Origin: Bradyrhizobium vignae
GTDB lineage: Bacteria; Pseudomonadota; Alphaproteobacteria; Rhizobiales; Xanthobacteraceae
DNA: 50,956 nt
Assembly (NCBI RefSeq): GCF_004114425.1
Contig: NZ_RDQF01000056.1
Span: 1 to 50,956 of the forward strand
Reading direction: 5' to 3'
Position numbers and translations under genes: made by a program. This document shows positions 14,923 through 22,831 of the stretch, in pieces. Position 1 is the first letter of the stretch. Every line of letters begins with the position of its first letter. The notes beneath the pieces are model-generated. The model saw only the letters and a list, made by a program, of their open reading frames with translations, made no database searches and was not told the DNA's origin.

Positions 14923-16932
14923 ATGGGGACAATTCTTGAAGCCCTTGCCGTGATCAAGGGCAAGGATGCGACCGGCGGCATGTTCGATTCCGTCGCTGCG
15001 AAAATCAATCGCATCGCGCGTGCGGCCAACGCGCTCAACCGCGATGTGCAAAAGCAACTCAGCATGGCGAGCCTCGCGGAGCGGCAGGTGAGCCGGCTGG
15101 AGCGCAGCGTGCACGCGATCGGACACGGCTCAAAGATGGCCGCCGCCGCCGGCGCGGCCTATGCCGGCGGGCGCGGCGTGAGCGCGCTTGCGCACGAGGC
15201 CGTCAAGGTGTCGGCCGATCGCAAGCACGAGGAAACCCGCATGGCGGCCTCGGGCATGACGGCGCACGAGATCGAGGAAGCCGAGAAGCTGTCCGCCGAG
15301 GTGTCGAAGAAATTCCCCTCGATCTCGCAAACCGAAATGATGCACATGGCGCGCAACGTGCGCTCGATGGTTGGCTCATTCGAGGAAGCCAGTCACGTCA
15401 TTGAGCCGCTAGCGCGCTTGCGCGTCGTCGCGCTCGGCGCGCACCCCGAGAAATTCGCCGAGCTAAACGAGGATTTCGACAAGCTCGCGAAGGGTATGGA
15501 AATCAAGGGCGTGACGCAGGATCGCGCCAAGTTCGAGCACTACATCGACAACATGGCGAAAGCTATGAACGTGTTCGGCGACACGCTGCGGCCAACGGAC
15601 TATTACGAGATGTTCAAATATGGTCGCGCTGCGACCAACGCCTTGGGCGACGAATTCATGCTCAAGACGGCGCCGACGTTGGCGCAAGAGTTGGGCGGCT
15701 CGTCGGCCGGTAAGGCGCTGTCGAGCTTCTACACCCAATTCGTCGGCGGCAAGATGTCGAACAAGGCACTTGAACAGTTGACGCAATATGGACTGATCAC
15801 CGATCAGTCGAAGGTGATCAAGACATCAACGGGGAACGTCAAGGGCGTGCTGCCCGGCGCGATCATGGGGCAAGAGTATTTGCAGCCCGGCAAAACCGAT
15901 CCCTACGCGTGGGTGAATAACGTTCTGATCCCGCAACTCGCTAAAAAGGGCGTCACAGATCCGGCGAAAATCCAGGAGGTGATTGCGGCGATGGCATCGC
16001 AGCAAACCACCGCACAAATGATGTCGATCTTTGCGACTCAGCAATCGCGCATCGAAAAGGATAAGCATCTCGTCGAGGGTGCGAAGGGCGGCGAGGCGGC
16101 CGAGTTGTTCCAAAAGAACGATCCCAAGGTGATCGCCAAGTCGATCGGCGCGCAACTCGACAACACGCTTTCGAACACCACGGCGCCGATGATGCCGATG
16201 GTCAACCAGGGCATGAATTGGCTTGCGAGCGGCCTTGCCTACACCGCCGAGCACGCCAAGACGCGGCCGGGCGACATCGTTGCGGGCGGCGGCTGGCTTG
16301 CGGCGATGGCGGGCGCGCTCGGCGTGGATAGCCTCGGCAAAACGGCAGAGTTCTTTACCGGCAAGGGCGGCAGTTTTGGCTTGAGCAAGGTTGTCGCAGC
16401 GATGGCGCCTATGCTCGCGCTCACGCAAATTGCCGACGCCGCGCTCGATGACGACGACATTAACCGGCTCAAGCGATATGAGGCCGGGCCACGCTATCGG
16501 CTCGATCAGCTTAGGGAGCTTGACGATAAGGACAAGGCCGCCGGCATCTACGGCGATCCCGAGTTCGAGGCTTACGTCAAGGCGCAAACGGCCGGCAAGC
16601 GCGCCGCGCTTGAAAGCGAGCTTGAGGGGTTCGGCTATAACCCAGCCGTGACGCAAGGCCGCTACGGCGGGCAGGGCGCGCCAAACTGGACGATCGACGA
16701 CATCCGCAAGGCGACGGGCATCAGCGGCAACAGCGAGCCGGTCAAGGCCGAGGTTGTCGGCGAGGCAACGCTTAAAACCGAGGTGACGGTTTCGCCGTCG
16801 CCGGACTTCCTCGCACAGGTGCGTCAGACCGTGCAAAACGGCATCAACGCATTCCGATCGAGTGGCGGCGCGGCAACGGGCTCGACGGGATCGACGGGGC
16901 GATCAATGCCGGAAGCCACCGCGCCCATGTAG
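14923..16932 (+). CDS. Phage tail tape-measure-like protein
   Basis: This 669-residue protein starts after GAAAGGAAAGAACTA, a strong ribosome site. The N-terminal 90 residues form a charged coiled coil typical of tape-measure starts. An Ala-rich helical body follows (ISQTEMMHMARNVRSMVGSFEEA, FYTQFVGGKMSNKALEQL), then hydrophobic Gly/Ala segments around residues 445-520 (GGGWLAAMAGALGV), and a low-complexity Ser/Thr/Gly tail. In siphophages the length of this protein sets tail length, and 669 residues would imply a tail of about 100 nm. Its presence without other tail-tube genes is odd. Confidence 0.75.
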   Translation: MGTILEALAVIKGKDATGGMFDSVAAKINRIARAANALNRDVQKQLSMASLAERQVSRLERSVHAIGHGSKMAAAAGAAYAGGRGVSALAHEAVKVSADRKHEETRMAASGMTAHEIEEAEKLSAEVSKKFPSISQTEMMHMARNVRSMVGSFEEASHVIEPLARLRVVALGAHPEKFAELNEDFDKLAKGMEIKGVTQDRAKFEHYIDNMAKAMNVFGDTLRPTDYYEMFKYGRAATNALGDEFMLKTAPTLAQELGGSSAGKALSSFYTQFVGGKMSNKALEQLTQYGLITDQSKVIKTSTGNVKGVLPGAIMGQEYLQPGKTDPYAWVNNVLIPQLAKKGVTDPAKIQEVIAAMASQQTTAQMMSIFATQQSRIEKDKHLVEGAKGGEAAELFQKNDPKVIAKSIGAQLDNTLSNTTAPMMPMVNQGMNWLASGLAYTAEHAKTRPGDIVAGGGWLAAMAGALGVDSLGKTAEFFTGKGGSFGLSKVVAAMAPMLALTQIADAALDDDDINRLKRYEAGPRYRLDQLRELDDKDKAAGIYGDPEFEAYVKAQTAGKRAALESELEGFGYNPAVTQGRYGGQGAPNWTIDDIRKATGISGNSEPVKAEVVGEATLKTEVTVSPSPDFLAQVRQTVQNGINAFRSSGGAATGSTGSTGRSMPEATAPM

Positions 16933-16970
16933 CTTCACGACAAACCAACTTCACCACAGGCACACGTAAC

Positions 16971-16996
16971 GCCCGCCGAAAACCGGCGGGCTTTTT
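16971..16996 (+). terminator. Terminator after the tape-measure gene
   Basis: GCCCGCCG (16971-16978) and CGGCGGGC (16984-16991) form a perfect stem followed by five T. It lies 38 bases past the stop and just before the tail-fibre gene. Confidence 0.8.
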
Positions 16997-17012
16997 CATT
17001 CGAGGAAATCTG

Positions 17013-18113
17013 ATGCCAATCAAACACACTCACCAGTCGGCGAGCGCCGATAGCACTGACGCCGGCGTCATTCAGCCGTCGCACTGGAATGCCGATCACA
17101 ACCTTGAGGGCATGCTGGCCTTGCTCGACGTGGCGGCGCCGACGCCGAACGTTGTCTTTACGCTCAATGGTTCGGCGCAACTGCAACTGTTGCCCTATAG
17201 CTCGTTCGCCCCGAGCTTTTCGCCGGCGTTCACCGGAGTGCCGACGGCGCCGACGCCGGCGGCCGGCGTCAACACGACGCAAATTGCGACAATGGAGGCG
17301 CTGCAAACCGCGATCGCGAACCTTGTCGCCAGCGCGCCGGGCACGCTCGACACGTTGAACGAGATCGCAACTGCGCTCGGCGATGATCCGAATTTTTCGG
17401 CGACGATCACGGCGTCACTCGGCAATCGTCTGCGCATCGACGCGGCGCAAGGTCTCACGTCCGGGCAGCAGGCGCAGGGCCGGTCAAACCTCGGCCTCGG
17501 CACGGTCGCAACGCTCAACGTCGGCACCGGCGCCAACAACATTGTGCAGCTTGACGGATCGAGCAAGTTGCCGGCCGTCGATGGTTCGCAGTTGACCGGG
17601 ATCAATTTCACCGGCGCGCTGCGCTATGACATCGTGCAGGGGCTCACGGCGCCGCAGACGAGCCAAGCCCGGCAAAACATCGGCATGACCGACGGGCAGT
17701 TGCCGGCGACGGCGACGAATGACAGTGCCTTGGCCGGCAAGGTCGGCGAGTGCATCACTAACTCGGCGTCGGTCAGTACCATGACGAGCGGCACGGTGTT
17801 TAACTTTTGCTCGATCGTGTTGACGCCGGGCGATTGGGATGTTTCGGCCAAGGTGTTGCTGACGGGTGCGCCGTGGACGGTGCAGACGTGCCAATGTGGC
17901 GTTAACACGGTGTCTGCCACTCTGCCGGGAGCTATCGGCCTACTCGACGCGTTTGTTGGGCCGTTTGAGCAATATTACAACCTTGGTCTGACGGTCCCGC
18001 CTTATCGCTTCTCTGTTTCTGCAAACACGACGCTTTACCTCGTCGGCAACGTGACATGGAACGCGGGCAGCGGCTCCATGGCCGGGCGCATTCAGGCGCG
18101 GCGGATGCGGTGA
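17013..18113 (+). CDS. Tail-fibre-like protein
   Basis: This 366-residue protein begins with the fibre N-terminal pattern IKHTHQSASADSTDAGVIQPSHWNADH in pieces, then has the repeat widely seen in phage fibres: APGTLDTLNEIATALGDDP, followed by NVGTGANNIVQLDGSSKLPAVDG. The C-terminal 120 residues form a beta-rich receptor-binding-like domain (GDWDVSAKVLLTGAPW). The start has GAGGAAATCTG upstream. It probably sits at the tail tip and contacts the host surface. A large structured intergenic region follows. Confidence 0.8.
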   Translation: MPIKHTHQSASADSTDAGVIQPSHWNADHNLEGMLALLDVAAPTPNVVFTLNGSAQLQLLPYSSFAPSFSPAFTGVPTAPTPAAGVNTTQIATMEALQTAIANLVASAPGTLDTLNEIATALGDDPNFSATITASLGNRLRIDAAQGLTSGQQAQGRSNLGLGTVATLNVGTGANNIVQLDGSSKLPAVDGSQLTGINFTGALRYDIVQGLTAPQTSQARQNIGMTDGQLPATATNDSALAGKVGECITNSASVSTMTSGTVFNFCSIVLTPGDWDVSAKVLLTGAPWTVQTCQCGVNTVSATLPGAIGLLDAFVGPFEQYYNLGLTVPPYRFSVSANTTLYLVGNVTWNAGSGSMAGRIQARRMR

Positions 18114-18171
18114 TGCGTCTCCTCGCTCTTGCGGCGGGCGTGGATTATTTCGTACGAAACAATTTCCAGCG

Positions 18172-18219
18172 CTCGCGCATGAGCCGAAAACTAGCGCATT
18201 ATGCGCTATCTTGCGCGAG
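18172..18219. terminator. Nested inverted repeats after the tail-fibre gene
   Basis: The outer arms CTCGCGCA (18172-18179) and TGCGCGAG (18212-18219) enclose a perfect 17-bp palindrome, TAGCGCATTATGCGCTA (18192-18208). It could end the fibre transcript or bind a dimeric protein. There is no T-run. Confidence 0.45.
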
Positions 18220-18248
18220 TCTGAGAAATCAGGAATGGTTGCTGCGGG

Positions 18249-18466
18249 TGTAGAAGCCCGGACTCGAACAGCACCGTTTCCAAAACTTGCTGCGGTTTTC
18301 CGCCCTTGGTAGGCGGATCAACTTGGCCGCCTTTGGCCGGGAGGGCCGCGCTATGTCCAGAGCGAAAGCTTAAAAGCGCGTCCACCTGTTTCGAGCAGGT
18401 TTCTACCTCCCGGCTGCCGGCCCGATGCCGGCTGTAGAAGCCAACTCGAAAGGTTTTTTCTATGAC
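18249..18466 (+). ncRNA. Candidate structured RNA (three-way junction, possible switch)
   Basis: P1 pairs GCCGGGAGG (18336-18344) with CCTCCCGGC (18406-18414). Inside it are P2, CGCGC/GCGCG (18347-18351 with 18376-18380) enclosing an AGC-GAAA-GCT tetraloop hairpin, and P3, ACCTG/CAGGT (18384-18400). An upstream hairpin GCGG-tttt-CCGC sits at 18292-18303. A competing stem, 18398-18406 with 18434-18442, encloses GCCGGC-x5-GCCGGC and would break P1. TGTAGAAGCC is repeated at 18249 and 18433. The region runs up to the start of the next small ORF, so cis-regulation is plausible, as is an independent RNA. I know no named family it matches. Confidence 0.45.
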
Positions 18467-18665
18467 TAAGCACCGCGCGTCCAGCGTTTCTGCTGGCTCA
18501 TCCGATCCGCCTCACGAGGATATCCTTCGCGTGGTAAGGGCGCTCGCAAAGAGGCGCGCGCGCGCAGATCACGCGAGGCTACGGGTGCATGCCGGTTTAT
18601 TTCGTAACGAGGACACAGGCGAGACGGCGCCGGCGTTTCTCATCAGTCGATCGTCGATCGGCTGA
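18462..18665 (+). CDS. Small basic protein of the element, unknown
   Basis: This 67-residue frame starts 9 bases after AAAGGTTTTTT, downstream of the structured region. It is Arg-rich in the middle (VVRALAKRRARADHARLRVHAG) and has no membrane segment. The short length and composition make coding status uncertain, but its start lies exactly at the end of the structured leader. I cannot name a family. Confidence 0.4.
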   Translation: MTKHRASSVSAGSSDPPHEDILRVVRALAKRRARADHARLRVHAGLFRNEDTGETAPAFLISRSSIG

Positions 18666-18934
18666 TCGTATGACCATTGGGCGCGATAACAAAACCGCGC
18701 CCAATTCAGTATTGTGATCAATGCCTTACGCCCATAGTGCCGGTGCGCTTCGAAACCCGTGTCGATATTGGGCGCAATTTCATAAATTGTTTTTATCTGC
18801 AAAAACAGACACTTAACGCCTATTTCCGGCTCCGGTTTGTCCGGGGGTTTCTGTACACCTACGTTTGGATTTGGTTTGGTGCTCCAACAATCGAATTGGT
18901 GTCAGTAAGCGCCATCCCGAAATCTGGAGTTTCA

Positions 18935-19579
18935 ATGAGGCAGGTCGATATCGAGCGACTTCTGCAATGGACGTTCTGTGAGCAGATGTCGAAACGGGCC
19001 GCGCGCCAAGGCGGAATGCCGAGCGCGTGGGGCATTGTGGAGCGGCAGCTTCGTTTGGGCTGTCGCGTTCAAAGCAGTCCAGCCGGAGCAGGCATGGGCG
19101 ACGTTCTGTCGTTTCCGGAAGCCGATGCTCTGGTTGTCGCTGGCGAGGTTAAAAGGCTTCGCGCAAACGTTGTTGTCGATTGGTCGGCCTCAAAGGAATC
19201 TCTGCTTGGCGATCTCGCCAGCCTCGCACCGGGCGAGCAACTTCTCTCGTTCAACGAGATCGATTTGGTTGTCGAGCACGCGCAGTGTGGGATTCCTCCA
19301 ATTTGGAAGGTCGGATCGCCAAAGGCGGGGCCGAAAATACTTGCGAATGGCAGACCTGCCGTCTCGGGCAATAGGTACGGAAAGGACCTGTACACCGCAG
19401 GATCACACTGCCCACTGCAATGGGCGCCCACGATCGAGGGCGTCGCACTGGTCAGGGCACGTTACGCGGTTTGGCACTCGGCGCTGACGCGGCTCGCGGC
19501 CTCACTTCACGGAAAACTCAAAAACATCGCAGTCATGCCGCCCATCGCGCCGGCGGCACCTTGGAACACAGCGGCTTAA
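18935..19579 (+). CDS. Element protein of unknown function
   Basis: I start at ATG 18935 (MRQVDIERLLQWTFCEQM) because TCTGGAG precedes it at good distance and the sequence upstream is AT-rich and promoter-like. The frame continues upstream but with non-protein-like composition. The 214-residue product has an N-terminal helix pair, a conserved-looking GMGDVLSFPEADALVVAGEVKRL, and several Trp/Cys-containing strands later. I recognise no named domain. Proteins that begin this way are likely DNA-associated accessory proteins of prophages (weak inference). Confidence 0.65.
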   Translation: MRQVDIERLLQWTFCEQMSKRAARQGGMPSAWGIVERQLRLGCRVQSSPAGAGMGDVLSFPEADALVVAGEVKRLRANVVVDWSASKESLLGDLASLAPGEQLLSFNEIDLVVEHAQCGIPPIWKVGSPKAGPKILANGRPAVSGNRYGKDLYTAGSHCPLQWAPTIEGVALVRARYAVWHSALTRLAASLHGKLKNIAVMPPIAPAAPWNTAA

Positions 19580-19646
19580 TCGAGCCGCTGAATATCGCTT
19601 GGCCTCGCGCCAAGCTCCATCAACCTCACACTCACCGGAGATCACT

Positions 19647-20207
19647 ATGTTTTCACGACAGGACGTTTGCGCCCTGACGGGCATTCCCGTCGCGCGCTTC
19701 AAGAGCTTGGCTCGGCGGGATCAACTGCCCACCGCTTACGTGCCGCCAGCGGGCGCGTCTGAGGAGATTCAGGATCACGCGAAAGAACGTGGCTGGAATT
19801 GGTTCTCACCCATCGACGTTCTTCTCATTGCCGTCCAAGAGCGCTTGATGATGCAGATCGGATATGCCGAGGGTTTTGCCGCCGATACTGCGGCCAAGGT
19901 CGTCACCAACAACGCGGGCGATATCGGCCGCATTTTCTGGTTGGCGTCGAAAACGATCGGCGAGCCTTCCCCGCACGATCTTTGGGTCGGTTATCTCGGA
20001 TACACCGATCGACTCGGCGGAAGCCATGGTGGCCGCAACCTCAGCGGTTCACTCGCCACGATCGTTGCCGAGCAGATCAATTCGGACACTCCCGAGGCGC
20101 AGCCGGCGCGCGTCGTTCTGGTCAATGTTTCCGCTGTTCTTCGGGATATTCGCAATAGCGCGACTCGCTTGAACGTCACGTTTCCGGTGCCGGCGGATTG
20201 GCAGTGA
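19647..20207 (+). CDS. Helix-turn-helix protein, MerR-like N-terminus
   Basis: The 186-residue product starts at ATG 19647 after CCGGAGATCACT. MFSRQDVCALTGIPVARFKSL followed by ARRDQLP is a MerR/excisionase-style winged-helix start in which the recognition helix follows Thr-Gly. The rest (FSPIDVLLIAVQERLMMQIG, then PARVVLVNVSAVLRDIRNS) looks like a ligand or dimerisation domain but is not identified. It overlaps the next frame by four bases (GTGA), which suggests coupled translation. It is probably a regulator of element genes. Confidence 0.65.
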   Translation: MFSRQDVCALTGIPVARFKSLARRDQLPTAYVPPAGASEEIQDHAKERGWNWFSPIDVLLIAVQERLMMQIGYAEGFAADTAAKVVTNNAGDIGRIFWLASKTIGEPSPHDLWVGYLGYTDRLGGSHGGRNLSGSLATIVAEQINSDTPEAQPARVVLVNVSAVLRDIRNSATRLNVTFPVPADWQ

Positions 20208-20425
20208 CTGTGAAGGCAGGCTTCCGGCATTGCCCGGAGGGCCTTGAACAGCAAATCGCAACAATTCTCGCGCTGGTCGCCTCTGGCGAGCGAATAACAA
20301 TCGCGAACGCCGCTAAGCGCACCGGAATCCCGGCCGACACCATCACGATCATCCTGGCGATCTACTATGCGGTTACGGATGAAGTGCTGAAACTGGTCGA
20401 TCCCGTGGGCCAGTCGCGCCACTAG
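20204..20425 (+). CDS. Small helix-turn-helix-like protein
   Basis: The likely start is GTG 20204, overlapping the preceding stop (GTGA), for 73 residues; TTG 20198 is an alternative. The sequence EQQIATILALVASGERITIANAAKRTG continues into IPADTITIILAIYY, a good helix-turn-helix pattern. A small DNA-binding or phage head-decoration-like role are both possible; the former is better supported. The protease/capsid fusion starts 13 bases downstream, so the two are in one operon. Confidence 0.55.
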   Translation: MTVKAGFRHCPEGLEQQIATILALVASGERITIANAAKRTGIPADTITIILAIYYAVTDEVLKLVDPVGQSRH

Positions 20426-20437
20426 GACATCATCATC

Positions 20438-22408
20438 ATGATCAGAACTGACAAACCGCGCCGGCGCTCGCCGGCCGCGAACACCGCCGTGCGCAACACG
20501 CACGGCGCACCATTCCAGCCCGGCGCGGCAGCCGTGCGATTGGCGAGCGAGGATGTTGCCGCCCGATTCGCGTCGAGCACCTACAACCCAAAAACGCGAA
20601 CGGTTATCGCCGTCTTGTCCGTCGGCGCGCGCGTTCCGAGGTTTGGGGCCTTTGAGGAACTATCGATCGCAACGGATGCGATCGACCTTCGCCGTGTGGC
20701 GCTCGGGCAGGTTCGCTTGCTCGACAGCCACGATCGATCCTCGGTCGATGCCATTTTGGGCGTCGTCACCGACGCATGGATCGAGGGCGGCAAACTACTT
20801 GGCCGCATCCAATTTTCTGAAACCGACGCCGGTCGCAATGCCGAGGGCATGGTCGCGCGCGGCGAGGTTTCGGCGATTTCGGTCGGCTACCGCGTCAACG
20901 TTTGGACGCGGGTCGGCATCGAAAACGATGTCGAAATCTGGCGCGCGGACGAATGGGAATTGCTGGAAGCATCCCTTGTGTCCGTTCCCGCCGACGCTGA
21001 TGCGCTGATCCGTTCGGCGCAAACCACTCTCAACACACACCTGAAAGGAAATCAGATGGATCAGGATGAAGTGATCGAAAATTCGAACAACGAAGATACT
21101 CGCGAGCGCAGCGCGCGCTCGCCGCAGAACGATGGCGCGCGGCAGGCGATGTCCGATCGCGAGGTTCGCGAGGCTTACGACATCGCGGAGCGCGCCGGCA
21201 TCCCGCTCGATTTCGTGCGGCAGCACGTCGACTCCGGCACCACCATGGCTGATTTCCGCAACCGTGTATTTGAACGCCTCGCGGACAACGCCAACCGGAC
21301 TCGCACCAACTCGGCGCGCGGCGACGAAACGTTTGAGAATCCGGACTTTCTGAGCCGGTCGATCGTCGATGCCCTCTATTCCAAGATGACTGGCAATGCC
21401 CCGACGGGCGCGGCTGTCGAGATGGCTGGGCGCTCGATGTTGGAGATGGGCGCCATGATCCTGCAGTCGCGCGGCGAGCGCGTGTCCTGGGCCAATCGCG
21501 TCACTCTTGCCGATCGCATTCTGAGCCGGTCGATGAACTCGACTTCCGATTTCCCAAACCTGCTCACGCTCGCCGGCAATCGCGTGTTGGCCGACGCATA
21601 TCAGATCGCGCAGACTCCGTTGAAACAACTTGCCCGTCGGCGAACCGCTGTTGACTTCCGACCCGTCTCGCTCCTGCGGCTCAGTGAGGCACCGCGCCTT
21701 GAGAAGGTTCTCCAGAATGGCGAGGTCAAGCACGGCTCTCGGGTTGAGGCCAAGGAAGGCTTTGCGGTCGATACCTACGCGAAAATCTTCGCGATCACGC
21801 GGCAGGCGATCATCAATGATAACCTCGGCGCATTCGGCGAAACGGCGGGCGATTTCGGTCGCGCCGCCGCATCGACGGAGGCTGATCTTATCGCCGGCTT
21901 GCTGCTGGCGAACGGCGGCGACGGCGCGGATTTGAATGACGGCAATCCCGTCTACAGCACCGCGCGCGGCAACAAGGCGGCGGCCGGTGCTGCGATCACC
22001 GTCGCTTCGCTCGGCGCCGGTCGCAAGGTCTTGCGTGACGCCACGGACATCGACGGCATCACGCCGCTTAACGTGACGCCTCGCCATCTCGTCGTCGGCA
22101 GCGCAAAGGAAACTGAGGCCGAGCAGGTGCTGCATGAGCTTTCGGCGGTGCAGGTTGATGAGGTGAACCCCTTTGCGGGCAAGCTCACCCTGCACGTCGA
22201 GCCCCGGTTGACCGGCAACTCTTGGCGCCTCTTTGCCGATCCGGGCCAGTTGGCGACGCTCGTCATTGCGTATCTCGCCGGCCGCGAAGGCCCGCAGATC
22301 GACCTGCAACAGGGTTGGGACGTGCTCGGCGTCGAATTCCGCGCCGTGCTCGACTTCGGTTGCGCAATGCAGGATTGGCGCGGCACGTACCTGAATCCGG
22401 GCGCGTAA
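20438..22408 (+). CDS. Fused prohead protease and major capsid protein
   Basis: This 656-residue protein joins two HK97-type parts. Residues 50-195 form the U35-like prohead protease: VRLLDSHDRSSVDAILG with the catalytic His, EVSAISVGYRV with the Ser, and WELLEASLVSVPADADAL. Residues 207-656 are a scaffold-like helical linker (ERAGIPLDFVRQHVDS) and a major capsid fold ending with LFADPGQLATLVIAYLAGRE and GWDVLGVEFRAVLDFG. In HK97-like phages the protease removes the scaffold and matures the shell. An internal start at 21056 would make the capsid part alone. It is the only clear head gene in the element. Confidence 0.85.
   Translation: MIRTDKPRRRSPAANTAVRNTHGAPFQPGAAAVRLASEDVAARFASSTYNPKTRTVIAVLSVGARVPRFGAFEELSIATDAIDLRRVALGQVRLLDSHDRSSVDAILGVVTDAWIEGGKLLGRIQFSETDAGRNAEGMVARGEVSAISVGYRVNVWTRVGIENDVEIWRADEWELLEASLVSVPADADALIRSAQTTLNTHLKGNQMDQDEVIENSNNEDTRERSARSPQNDGARQAMSDREVREAYDIAERAGIPLDFVRQHVDSGTTMADFRNRVFERLADNANRTRTNSARGDETFENPDFLSRSIVDALYSKMTGNAPTGAAVEMAGRSMLEMGAMILQSRGERVSWANRVTLADRILSRSMNSTSDFPNLLTLAGNRVLADAYQIAQTPLKQLARRRTAVDFRPVSLLRLSEAPRLEKVLQNGEVKHGSRVEAKEGFAVDTYAKIFAITRQAIINDNLGAFGETAGDFGRAAASTEADLIAGLLLANGGDGADLNDGNPVYSTARGNKAAAGAAITVASLGAGRKVLRDATDIDGITPLNVTPRHLVVGSAKETEAEQVLHELSAVQVDEVNPFAGKLTLHVEPRLTGNSWRLFADPGQLATLVIAYLAGREGPQIDLQQGWDVLGVEFRAVLDFGCAMQDWRGTYLNPGA
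21045..21058 (+). promoter_or_regulatory. Internal ribosome site and start for a free capsid protein
   Basis: AAGGA at 21045-21049 lies seven bases before an in-frame ATG at 21056, codon 207 of the fusion. This is exactly the protease/capsid boundary. The nested product would be 450 residues and lack the protease. Nested starts of this kind are used in phage head genes such as lambda C/Nu3. Confidence 0.65.
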
Positions 22409-22420
22409 AGCCAGCGCATC

Positions 22421-22538
22421 ATGTGCGGAGCCGCCCTAGGGCGGCCCCGCAACACCGTGAGTGGGCATCTCCTTGTAGGGCGAGCGGCCACGTCCTCGCC
22501 GAAAGCGATCCTCCCCGCCCACTCGCGGCTCCGCACGT
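22421..22538 (+). ncRNA. Candidate structured RNA after the capsid gene
   Basis: A 12-bp closing stem pairs 22421-22432 with 22527-22538, including the perfect GTGCGGAGCC/GGCTCCGCAC. Directly adjacent, GTGAGTGGGC (22457-22466) pairs with GCCCACTCGC (22517-22526), and inside that GGCGAG/CTCGCC (22479-22484 with 22495-22500) forms a hairpin. The palindrome GCCGCCCTAGGGCGGC (22430-22445) offers an alternative fold and could act as a terminator for the capsid message. The nested helices cover about 118 bases of non-coding sequence. Function is unknown: an RNA regulator, a packaging signal, or a terminator complex. Confidence 0.45.
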
Positions 22539-22585
22539 CGGGGCCAAGGATCGTTGTGGCCGCATTAATTTTTCCGGGTTGGATC

Positions 22586-22831
22586 ATGCTCGACGAGAAA
22601 ACTTCCGCGCGCCGCAGCAGCACGTTGCCGCTGTCGTTGCCGCCGCGAGGCTTGTCGCGTCTTCAAGCCGCTGAATACATCGGAGTTAGCCCCTCGACGT
22701 TCGATAAAATGGTCGCCGCCGGCGAGATGCCTTCCCCTAAGAGGATCGGCGCCCGGACCATTTGGGATCGCAAGGCGCTTGACTGCGCTTTCGACGCATT
22801 CGACGATGGTGGGGCAAATCCATGGGATTGA
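22586..22831 (+). CDS. AlpA/excisionase-like helix-turn-helix protein
   Basis: This 81-residue protein starts at ATG 22586 (MLDEKTSARRSS). After a Ser/Arg-rich tail comes GLSRLQAAEYIGVSPSTFDKM followed by VAAGEMPSPKRIGARTIWDR, the classic AlpA/MerR-type excisionase fold. Such proteins direct excision or activate the integrase gene. It overlaps the integrase frame by ten bases. An upstream ATG at 22421 lies inside the structured region and is unlikely to be used. Confidence 0.75.
   Translation: MLDEKTSARRSSTLPLSLPPRGLSRLQAAEYIGVSPSTFDKMVAAGEMPSPKRIGARTIWDRKALDCAFDAFDDGGANPWD

Noticed and set aside
15826..16836. 336-codon minus-strand frame
   Set aside because: Antisense of the tape-measure-like gene; no start signals, His/Arg-rich.
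18230..18290. Possible minus-strand tRNA (GTTCGAGTCC resembles a T-arm)
   Set aside because: The flanking bases do not form a T-stem or an acceptor stem, and no anticodon arm fits.
20795..22309. 504-codon minus-strand frame
   Set aside because: Antisense of the protease/capsid fusion; composition not protein-like.
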